Notes under the pieces: generated by a model | Databases searched by the model: none | Told to the model about the DNA's origin: nothing | Seen by the model: only the letters and a program-made list of their open reading frames with translations | Program-made: the position numbers and the translations under genes | Shown: piece after piece, positions 1-7,183 of the stretch | Position numbering within the stretch: the stretch's first letter is position 1 | How the letters are laid out: every line of letters starts with the position of its first letter | From: CAZYTO01 sp964650405 | GTDB taxonomy: Bacteria > Acidobacteriota > Thermoanaerobaculia > Gp7-AA8 | DNA: 20,942 nucleotides | Assembly (NCBI GenBank): GCA_964650405.1 | Contig: CAZYTO010000070.1 | Span: forward strand, 1 to 20,942 | Direction: 5' to 3'

Positions 1-32
1 GCGCACCCAAAGTCACATCCATGTACAGCCGC

Positions 33-803
33 CTAGCCGCGCGCCCGCTCCACCTCCCGGGCAATCTCGCTGTAGGCGATGATCTGCGGCGACGCGACCG
101 CCAGGGCGACGGGAATTGCGAGCGCGATGCGCCTCAGGTCGAAGGCCACGATCGCGACGGCCAGGGCCGTAGCCGCGACGGTCATCGGCTCCGTGCCGAG
201 GATCAGCAGGCCGAATGCGCCGCCAAAGACGAGCGGCGAGCGCCGCTGCGCGGCCCACAACGCGAACGGGATCAAGGCAACGGCAGTGACGAGGTTGTAG
301 AAGGCCAGTACGGAGACTGCCGCGCCGGAGAGGACCCAGAGCCATGCGCCGAAGGCGGGCGCGGTCATCATCTCAGAAGCAAAGGAACCCCTCATCCGCC
401 CTTCGGGCACCTTCTCCCCGCTACGGCGGGGAGAAGGAGAATTGTCCTGGTCCCGGATCAGCGCTCGCATCGCGAACCAGCCCAGCACCAGGTGCAGGAG
501 GAAGTGCAGGTTGAAGGCGACGTGGGACGGCAGAAGCAGGTAGAGGACGTTCTCGGGATAGAACGTCAGGGCGTTCGGGTTCCCGGCCAGCGGCTGGCCG
601 CCGCCGTCGGTGGGGTTCCACCACGGGATCGAGCCGGCCCGCCAGGCCGCGGCCGAAACGACTTTCAACGGGTAATGCGTGGAGAAGTTGTCGCGGAAGA
701 AGAAGAACCCGAATGCCGCGACGAGCGCGCCCGCCGCAGCGAGGAGGACCGGAATCAACAGGCGGCGGGGCCATCCGCCGTTCGCCGCGCCCCGCTCGCT
801 CAT
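33..803 (-). CDS. YfhO-like polytopic membrane protein, N-terminal part (prematurely stopped)
   Basis: This is a hydrophobic 256-residue protein beginning MSERGAANGG. It resembles the N-terminal part of the large YfhO-like protein at 7184-11164. Shared features are the WWNP/YWNR segment, GGQP followed by NP, FYP, and a run of membrane helices. I chose the ATG at 803 because a TACAAT hexamer lies 6 bases upstream; the longer upstream reading runs into repeat DNA. The frame ends at TAG in the region that matches about residue 250 of the paralogue, far short of a full-length family member. The last 32 bases of the window stay open in a shifted frame (RLYMDVTLGA), so a frameshift or a sequence error is likely. 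A loop between two helices carries a repeat-derived insertion (388-436). YfhO-type proteins are thought to be GT-C-like membrane enzymes in surface glycosylation; the exact substrate here is unknown. Confidence 0.75.
   Translation of the reverse strand: MSERGAANGGWPRRLLIPVLLAAAGALVAAFGFFFFRDNFSTHYPLKVVSAAAWRAGSIPWWNPTDGGGQPLAGNPNALTFYPENVLYLLLPSHVAFNLHFLLHLVLGWFAMRALIRDQDNSPSPRRSGEKVPEGRMRGSFASEMMTAPAFGAWLWVLSGAAVSVLAFYNLVTAVALIPFALWAAQRRSPLVFGGAFGLLILGTEPMTVAATALAVAIVAFDLRRIALAIPVALAVASPQIIAYSEIAREVERARG
388..436. repeat. Palindromic repeat inserted in frame in a coding gene
   Basis: The element starts CCCTCATCC and contains a perfect 10-bp inverted repeat, CTTCTCCCCG at 411-420 and CGGGGAGAAG at 427-436, around a 6-base loop. 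It lies inside the YfhO-like gene and is translated as SPSPRRSGEKVPEGRMRG. The paralogue in this window has only a short loop at this point. From memory, similar short palindromes are dispersed in many bacterial genomes; copy number here cannot be judged. Confidence 0.7.
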
Positions 804-809
804 CGGCTC

Positions 810-815
810 ATTGTA
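810..815 (-). promoter_or_regulatory. -10 hexamer TACAAT of a probably leaderless gene
   Basis: On the minus strand TACAAT is followed by 6 bases (GAGCCG) and then the ATG at 803. A start site 6-8 bases downstream of the hexamer would fall on or next to the start codon, and there is no Shine-Dalgarno sequence. No convincing -35 box is visible. Confidence 0.5.
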
Positions 816-831
816 AGATCGCCCAGCCTTT

Positions 832-913
832 GTCATCCTCGCGTCTCGACGGACCTGCCGCCGGTGTGGGTATCCCCCGCCCCTCCCAGGTCCCTCGCTG
901 CGCTCGGGATGAC
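832..913. repeat. 82-bp intergenic element with inverted ends
   Basis: The element begins GTCATCC (832-838) and ends GGATGAC (907-913). These are exact reverse complements, and further partial pairing continues inward (TCGCG against CGCTC). The interior has CCCGCCCCTCCCAGGTCCC followed by TCGCTGCGCTCGGGATGAC, which translates as the familiar HPERSEG or SRAQRG phrases seen in dispersed repeats. It fills the gap between the divergent YfhO-like gene and glyA. Confidence 0.6.
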
Positions 914-933
914 GCAGGAAACGGGAGCAAACG

Positions 934-2220
<1,287 letters not shown>

Positions 2221-2236
2221 ACAGAAAGGAAACCGC

Positions 2237-2395
2237 ATGTCCCGAATCAACGGAGAGAAGGCGCGCGCCGCGCTCGAGAAGCGCCGCAACGCCAAGCGCC
2301 GCGCCGCACGTACCGCCGCGCAGGCGGGCACGGACGCGAAGAAGCCGGGCGGCCGCCCGATGGCTGCGCGCCATGCCAAGCGCTCGGCGAAGTAG
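2237..2395 (+). CDS. Small basic Ala/Arg/Lys-rich protein (52 aa)
   Basis: The ORF starts MSRINGEKARAALEKRRNAK and ends HAKRSAK. I count about 18 Lys or Arg residues in 52, with many alanines and only one aspartate and a few glutamates. It has no membrane segment or cysteines. The start is supported by AAAGGAAA 5 bases upstream and by a position 16 bases after glyA, so it looks like a translated second gene of the glyA transcript. The composition suggests binding to nucleic acid or ribosomes, but I recognise no family. It could also be a chance ORF in GC-rich DNA; the good ribosome-binding site argues against that. Confidence 0.6.
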   Translation: MSRINGEKARAALEKRRNAKRRAARTAAQAGTDAKKPGGRPMAARHAKRSAK

Positions 2396-2400
2396 GTAAT

Positions 2401-2512
2401 TCGCTGGTCGCTGATCGCTGATCGCTGTTCGGGGCTCAGTGAGTGCCTCGGACAGCGAATCAGCGTTGCCCCATCGCCGGCGACCAGCCAACAGCGACCA
2501 GCCACCAGCGAC
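2401..2512. repeat. Heptanucleotide repeat array with imperfect inverted arms
   Basis: The left arm, 2401-2427, reads as TCGCTGG, TCGCTGA, TCGCTGA, TCGCTG with a period of 7. The right arm, 2481-2512, reads CGACCAG, CCAACAG, CGACCAG, CCACCAG, CGAC, which is the complementary sense of the same unit. The 27 bases at 2401-2427 are identical to 17348-17374. The rest of the 183-base gap before the next gene shows nothing else convincing, except a weak TTCAAT at 2554-2559. Confidence 0.75.
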
Positions 2513-2578
2513 GTCCGTGACAGCCGGCACATCACACCGCCCCGTGACGACGCTTCAATCGCCCACGCGAACCGCGAC

Positions 2579-3271
2579 GTGAAAAAGCAATACCCGTACT
2601 ACCCGATCTACCTCGACATCGAGGGCCGCAACGTCATCATCATCGGCGGCGGCAACGTCTGCGCCCGCAAGGCGGAGACGATGATGAGCTACGGCGCCAG
2701 GGTCACCGTCGTCTCGCCCGAATTCACCGGCGAGATCGAAGGGTGGGCAGCCGATGGGCGGCTGGCGATCCGGCGCAAGACGTACGATGCCGCCGACCTC
2801 GACGGCGCGAACATCGTCATCGCCTCCACCGATCACCAGAGCGTCAACGAGCAGGTGGCCGCCGACTGCCGGGCCCGCCGCATTCCGGTGAACGTCGTCG
2901 ACGTGACTCACCTTTGCGAGTTCATCGTTCCCGCCATCATCGAGAAGAACGGCATCCAGATCGCCATCTCCACGGGCGGCAAGTCCCCGGCCCTGGCGCG
3001 GACGCTGAAGGAAGACCTGCAGCGGATGGTCGGTCCTGAGTACAGCGAGATCAACGAGCTCCTCGGGTCGCTGCGCGAGAGCGCCAAGTCCGTGCTGCCG
3101 ACGGACGTCGATCGCAAGCGATTCTTCGACGGCATCATCGCCAAGGGCGTACTGCCGATGCTGCGGGAGGGCCGAACGCGCGAAGCCTATGAGACGATTG
3201 CGGCAGAGTGCCGGGCCAACGGCGTGGCCGTCAGCGACATGCTGACCGCACGGCTCGAAGGATGCGCATGA
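2579..3271 (+). CDS. Precorrin-2 dehydrogenase / sirohydrochlorin ferrochelatase (SirC/Met8 type)
   Basis: This enzyme oxidises precorrin-2 to sirohydrochlorin with NAD and in some homologues also inserts iron to make siroheme. It is a 230-residue cytoplasmic protein. An N-terminal Rossmann fold carries IIIGGGNVCARK (20-31) and VTVVSPEF (42-49). VNVVDV places the likely catalytic Asp at 108, and STGGKSPALAR (131-141) is the family motif. The methyltransferase half found in CysG is absent, so this is the stand-alone form. The start is GTG with no clear Shine-Dalgarno; the YPYYPIYLDI N-terminus fits the family. The stop lies inside a heptamer array that also supplies the start codon of the next gene. 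Confidence 0.92.
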   Translation: MKKQYPYYPIYLDIEGRNVIIIGGGNVCARKAETMMSYGARVTVVSPEFTGEIEGWAADGRLAIRRKTYDAADLDGANIVIASTDHQSVNEQVAADCRARRIPVNVVDVTHLCEFIVPAIIEKNGIQIAISTGGKSPALARTLKEDLQRMVGPEYSEINELLGSLRESAKSVLPTDVDRKRFFDGIIAKGVLPMLREGRTREAYETIAAECRANGVAVSDMLTARLEGCA

Positions 3272-3288
3272 AGGATGAAGGATGAAGG
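3268..3288 (+). repeat. ATGAAGG heptamer, three perfect copies across a gene junction
   Basis: ATGAAGG is repeated exactly at 3268-3274, 3275-3281 and 3282-3288. The first copy contains the TGA stop of the precorrin-2 dehydrogenase gene and the third supplies the ATG of the following membrane protein. A reverse-complement partner, CCATCCTTCA, occurs about 30 bases downstream, so a hairpin is possible. Confidence 0.75.
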
Positions 3289-4880
3289 CGGCCGGCGACG
3301 ACTCGCTTCGCGGCTCTCCATCCTTCACGCCTCGCCGTACGCTCCCGGTCATCGCGCAGTACGCCGTACTGGCCCTGCTGGTCATCCCGGTCTTCCCGCA
3401 CTTCTCGTCGCCCAATGAATTTACGCGGTGGCTGCTGGTGGCCTCGGTGGCCGAGAACCACACCATCGAGGTCTCGAGCCTCGCGCCCCTCCTCGGGCCG
3501 GGGTTCGAAGACCTGGCCGTCGTCGGGACGCGCGTCTACTCGAACAAGGCGCCGGGGCTGGCCCTGGCCGCAGCGCCGGGATACGCGCTGGCGCGGCCCT
3601 TCCTCGGTCCGCCCACGATCGGGACGTTGCGCGCGGCCCTGACGGCCATGCGCTGGTTCGGAGCAACGCTGCCGCTCCTGCTCATGGCGCTGCTCTTCGC
3701 GGGCGCGGCGCGCGAGCGCGGCGCGGAGTCGGCCGCCTTCGCCGTGGCCACGCTCCTGTTCGCGACGCCGCTGTTCGCCTACGGCCTGCTGCTCTTCTCG
3801 CACGCGCTGGTCGCCGCCGCGCTCTTCGCGGCCTGGGTGCTGCTCTACCTGCGCGACCGCGGCGGCATCGTCGCCGGCGCGCTGATCGGCATCGCGGTGA
3901 TGTCGGAGTACCCCGTTGCCGTGGTGGCCGCGGTGCTCATCATCGGTCTGGCCATCACGCGAAGGTGCCAAGCGGCGCCCCTGGTGTCCGCCTGTGGCCA
4001 ACCTTCCGCCATCGCACTGGCCCTGTACCAGCCCGCCGCCTTCGGCCGCGTGCTCGCCTCTCCCCACACGTACGAGAAGCTGCCCGCCTACCGGGAGCTC
4101 GCGCACACCGGGCTCTTCGGCCTCCACATGATCGACCCGGCCATCGTGGCACGGATCCTCTTCCACCCGGCCCGCGGCCTGCTCCTCTTCTCTCCGGTCC
4201 TCATTCCGTGTCTGGCCGCCTACCGCGATGCGCGGCGGGCCCTGCCACGCCCGGCCTTCGTGACGCTCGCCCTCGCGCCGCTGGCCCTCTTCGCCGTCTA
4301 CGGCGGATACCCGAACTGGCACGGCGGCTGGAACGTCGGCCCGCGCTACATCACCGGCCTGCTGCCGTTCGTCGTCTTTCCCCTGGCCTTCGCCCGCATC
4401 CGCTGGTGGACCGCCGCGCTCTTCGGCGCCTCGGCATGCGCCGTGATGCTGACGACGCTCGTCTTTCCTTTCGTCCCGCTCGAGTTTCCGCTGCCGTGGG
4501 GCTCCCTGGCCATGCCGCTCCTGGCACACGGACTGGTCGCGCCGAATGTCCTGCACCCGGTCTCGCCAACGCTCGCGGTGGCCCTGCCCCTCCTGGCGAT
4601 CGTCCTGGCCGTGGCGGTGGCCACGCCGCGACGTCTGCTCGTGGCCGGCGGCGCTGGCGTGCTCATCGCACTCGGCGCGGGTTATGCGGCCATGAAGAGC
4701 AATGCGTACCGGGCCATGCCGTTCGTCGAGCGCATCTACTTCGAAGATACCTACTTCGGACGCCGCGGAGAGCTCGACACGATCGTGAGGGCACGCATCG
4801 CTGCGCCCTCGCTCCTGGCAAGGCGGGCGGCCCAGCTTCCCTATGGACCGGTGGAGTGGCCGTTCGGGCGCACGAGATAG
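3282..4880 (+). CDS. Polytopic membrane protein, GT-C glycosyltransferase-like
   Basis: The 532-residue protein has about ten hydrophobic helices separated by short loops. The conserved-looking luminal segments are SPNEFTRWLL near residue 43, the RVYSNKAPG loop near residue 85, and PNWHGGWNVGPRYITG near residue 345. The layout resembles GT-C or PMT-like enzymes that move sugars from polyprenyl carriers, but I cannot place it in a named family. The ATG at 3282 is the only usable in-frame start before the first helix. It sits inside a heptamer repeat, and the first 20 residues look repeat-derived. The 3' end overlaps the convergent gene at 4841-6247 by 40 bases. Neighbouring GT2 and YfhO-like genes support a surface-glycan role. 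Confidence 0.8.
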   Translation: MKAAGDDSLRGSPSFTPRRTLPVIAQYAVLALLVIPVFPHFSSPNEFTRWLLVASVAENHTIEVSSLAPLLGPGFEDLAVVGTRVYSNKAPGLALAAAPGYALARPFLGPPTIGTLRAALTAMRWFGATLPLLLMALLFAGAARERGAESAAFAVATLLFATPLFAYGLLLFSHALVAAALFAAWVLLYLRDRGGIVAGALIGIAVMSEYPVAVVAAVLIIGLAITRRCQAAPLVSACGQPSAIALALYQPAAFGRVLASPHTYEKLPAYRELAHTGLFGLHMIDPAIVARILFHPARGLLLFSPVLIPCLAAYRDARRALPRPAFVTLALAPLALFAVYGGYPNWHGGWNVGPRYITGLLPFVVFPLAFARIRWWTAALFGASACAVMLTTLVFPFVPLEFPLPWGSLAMPLLAHGLVAPNVLHPVSPTLAVALPLLAIVLAVAVATPRRLLVAGGAGVLIALGAGYAAMKSNAYRAMPFVERIYFEDTYFGRRGELDTIVRARIAAPSLLARRAAQLPYGPVEWPFGRTR

Positions 4881-6247
4881 ATGCGGTAACTCTCATCGCT
4901 CACGGTGGCCGGCCCGAATTCGGCCACGAGCTGGAAGCCCGGCACCTGGAACTTCCGGCCCGACCCGGCGATGGCCACGACGGTCCGGCCGGAGCGCAGC
5001 CCGCGGCTGACGGTCACGGCCAGCGGCCGGAAATCGGTCTGGAAGCGGCGGGTGTCCCAGACGGCATAGCGCCCCATCCGCGCTCCGTTGACGAAAAAGA
5101 TGTCCCGCTCCAGGTAACCTGCGACCGCTGACGCAGTGTGATCGGGGTAGCCGATCAACAGGGCGTCGCGCCAGCCCTTCTCCTCGATGAATCGCGCCGC
5201 ACGCGACGCCGAGGAAAAGTCATATCGCCAGTCGTTCACGACGGCCGTGATCGTGGAGAGGCACTGCACGACGAGGATTGCCGTGAGGAAGTGCACTCCG
5301 GCCCGCCCCGAGGATTGAGTCGCCCACAGCGCGCAGACATAGGCGATCAGCAGCAGGCCGTGATGGCGCCAGGCACCGTTGCTGATGAAGTACGTCGCCA
5401 CCAGCAGGGCACCTGCGCCGGTCGCGAAGAGCGCACGTGCCAGGTTCGTTCCGGCGGTCCAGACGGCCACACCGAGCAGCAACGCTCCGGCGGCTGCCGA
5501 CAGCTGCAGCGGCAGTACCGCCGCGTTCCAGAAGTCGCGCCGGAGTGGGACGAGCGGCAGGAAGCCTTCCGTGACGGACGACAGCGTTCCCAGGGCATGG
5601 TGGGCATCCTGGGGAAAGAGCGCGTCCGGCGGCCGGTTCAGCTTCGCGGCAGCGCAGGCAAAACCGGCGGCCACGATGATCATCGCAGCCAATCGGACGG
5701 CCGGGCGCCCCTGGCGCTCCTTCCAGCACCGCCAGAGCAGCAGTGCGCCGGGCGGAGCGGCCAGCAGCACACCGTACATGCTCGCGGTCATCAACTGGAA
5801 GAGCAGCACCGCCGGGATGACGACCGACGTCCTGCGGCGCAGCGCCTCGGCGGAGGAGAATGCGAGAAGGACCACCAGTGCGTAGGGCCGGCTGATGACG
5901 CCCCACTCGTAAAACATCATGTAGCCAAAGGCAAGCAGGAGCCGCACGCGCAGCGGAAAGGGCGCGCGCAGAAGCACCAGCGCGGCACACGCAACGGCGA
6001 TCAGACCGTTGACGATCTGAATGGTGGGCGGCGCGGACGAGATCCTGCCGGCAGCATAGAGGACGACGAACCAGAGATTGGGATCGGGCTCGTATGCCGC
6101 GCGATGCCAGAGATCGGCGAGGGACGTGGCCGGCGCGGCGATACTCCAGGCCTGCAGTTCATCACGCCACATCTCGTGACGCTGCACGACGAGGATCAGG
6201 GCAACGATCCAGAACGCGAGCGCTCCGAAGGTGAGCGTCCGGCGCAT
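4841..6247 (-). CDS. Polytopic membrane protein, GT-C glycosyltransferase-like
   Basis: The 468-residue protein has an N-terminal helix (about 5-22) followed by HEMWRDELQAWS. The acidic pair Asp29-Glu30 after the first helix is where GT-C enzymes such as PMT or ArnT carry their catalytic acidic residue. About ten more helices follow, and then a soluble C-terminal region of about 110 residues with DWRYDFSSASRAARFIEEKGW. The ATG follows directly on the TAA of the GT2 gene (TAAATG), so the two are translationally coupled. The likely role is sugar transfer from a polyprenyl-phosphate donor made by the upstream GT2. The substrate is unknown. Confidence 0.8.
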   Translation of the reverse strand: MRRTLTFGALAFWIVALILVVQRHEMWRDELQAWSIAAPATSLADLWHRAAYEPDPNLWFVVLYAAGRISSAPPTIQIVNGLIAVACAALVLLRAPFPLRVRLLLAFGYMMFYEWGVISRPYALVVLLAFSSAEALRRRTSVVIPAVLLFQLMTASMYGVLLAAPPGALLLWRCWKERQGRPAVRLAAMIIVAAGFACAAAKLNRPPDALFPQDAHHALGTLSSVTEGFLPLVPLRRDFWNAAVLPLQLSAAAGALLLGVAVWTAGTNLARALFATGAGALLVATYFISNGAWRHHGLLLIAYVCALWATQSSGRAGVHFLTAILVVQCLSTITAVVNDWRYDFSSASRAARFIEEKGWRDALLIGYPDHTASAVAGYLERDIFFVNGARMGRYAVWDTRRFQTDFRPLAVTVSRGLRSGRTVVAIAGSGRKFQVPGFQLVAEFGPATVSDESYRIYLVRPNGHSTGP

Positions 6248-7000
6248 TTACACTTTCGGGCGGAAGATGCGCGCCGTGTAAATGCGCTTCTTGTGCAGCT
6301 TGTAGAGCACCATGGTCTTGAGGATGGCCAGGCCGTAGCGGGCGCCCCGCAGGAAGCCGACCTGCGAGGCCTCGTCGAAGTACTTCGTGCGGATCGGCAC
6401 TTCGCGGATGACGAGTTGGGAGGCTACGGCCTGGGCGATGATCTCCGTGTCGAACACGAAGTCGTCGGAGTTCGCCTCGAAGTTGACCGTGTCCAGAAAA
6501 TGCTTCGTATAGGCGCGGAATCCGGAGTGGTACTCGGAGAGGAAGACGTAGAAGGTCGCATTCTCCACCATGGTGAGGAAGAGGTTGGAGAAGTACTTCC
6601 ACTTCGGCATCCCCCCCTCGATCGGGCGTCCGCCCAGCATGCGCGACCCGAAGACGGCATCGCATTCGCCTTTGAGGAGAGGCGCGACGAGGTGGGGAAT
6701 GATGGTCGGATCGTACTGGTGGTCGGGGTGGACCATCACCATGATCTCGCCCCCCATCTCGTCCATGGCCGTGCGATAACACGTCTTCTGATTCCCGCCG
6801 TAACCGCGGTTCTTGGGATGGACGACCACCCTCAGTCCGAGTTCCCGCGCCAGCTCAACGGTGCGATCCTTCGAGCAGTCGTCGACGAGGAGGATGTCGT
6901 CCACCCAGTCCCTGGGGATGTCGTCGAGCGTCGGCTTCAGGGTCTTCTCGGCGTTGTAGGCCGGAAGGACGGCGATGACCTTCTTCTCGTGGAGGGGCAT
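6248..7000 (-). CDS. Family 2 glycosyltransferase (polyprenyl-phosphate sugar synthase type)
   Basis: The 250-residue protein begins MPLHEKKVIAVLPAYNAEKT. GT-A hallmarks are LLVDDCSKDRT (Asp40-Asp41), RGYGGNQKTCY, and VHPDHQYDP with Asp93 in the position of the metal-binding acidic motif. There is no C-terminal membrane segment. It resembles the DPM1-like group that transfers a sugar from a nucleotide donor to a polyprenyl phosphate at the inner face of the membrane. An upstream in-frame ATG at 7126 exists, but the extra 42 residues look like translated spacer. A -10-like TGCTATCTT ends 10 bases before the chosen ATG. It forms an operon with the GT-C-like gene with zero spacing. Confidence 0.9.
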   Translation of the reverse strand: MPLHEKKVIAVLPAYNAEKTLKPTLDDIPRDWVDDILLVDDCSKDRTVELARELGLRVVVHPKNRGYGGNQKTCYRTAMDEMGGEIMVMVHPDHQYDPTIIPHLVAPLLKGECDAVFGSRMLGGRPIEGGMPKWKYFSNLFLTMVENATFYVFLSEYHSGFRAYTKHFLDTVNFEANSDDFVFDTEIIAQAVASQLVIREVPIRTKYFDEASQVGFLRGARYGLAILKTMVLYKLHKKRIYTARIFRPKV

Positions 7001-7010
7001 GGGCGGCGGG

Positions 7011-7019
7011 AAGATAGCA
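7011..7019 (-). promoter_or_regulatory. Extended -10 (TGCTATCTT) for the GT2 operon
   Basis: On the minus strand, TGCTATCTT ends 10 bases before the ATG at 7000. The TG at the extended -10 position matches the TGCTATCCT seen before the pseudokinase gene. The leader would be only a few bases long, and no Shine-Dalgarno is visible. Confidence 0.4.
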
Positions 7020-7124
7020 CGGAAGACACGGGAGGAACGCCGGAGGGCTTGCACCTGAAGTGGGTCGGGCAGGTTGTGGTGGAAGACCGGAAGGTCGAGA
7101 AGCGGAAGGGGCACAGGCAGCACC

Positions 7125-7151
7125 ATGAAGGTCGCGTCCTTAGTCCTTCAT
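7125..7151. repeat. ATGAAGG / CCTTCAT inverted heptamer
   Basis: ATGAAGG at 7125-7131 and CCTTCAT at 7145-7151 form a perfect 7-bp inverted pair around a 13-base loop. A second partial heptamer (CCTTCC) follows. This is the same unit as the array at 3268-3288 and sits in the spacer between divergent glycan genes. Confidence 0.5.
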
Positions 7152-7169
7152 CCTTCCTCGCCGCGCCCC

Positions 7170-7175
7170 TATAAT
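7170..7175 (+). promoter_or_regulatory. -10 hexamer TATAAT of a probably leaderless gene
   Basis: A consensus TATAAT ends 8 bases before the GTG start at 7184. Transcription would start at or within a base or two of the start codon. The intervening CCGCGCCC contains no ribosome-binding site. The -35 region (about 7147-7152, TTCATC) is weak. Confidence 0.6.
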
Positions 7176-7183
7176 CCGCGCCC

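Noticed and set aside
3231..4556. 441-codon minus-strand ORF rich in Arg, Glu and Gly
   Set aside because: It is antisense to the GT-C-like membrane protein, whose helices and motifs show the plus strand to be the coding one.
7001..7126. N-terminal extension of the GT2 gene to an ATG at 7126
   Set aside because: The extra residues lack family similarity and lie over the repeat-bearing divergent spacer. The GT-A domain starts right after the ATG at 7000.
5138..7174. 678-codon plus-strand ORF
   Set aside because: It is the shadow of the minus-strand GT2 and GT-C genes. Its low-complexity charged composition is typical of GC-rich antisense frames.
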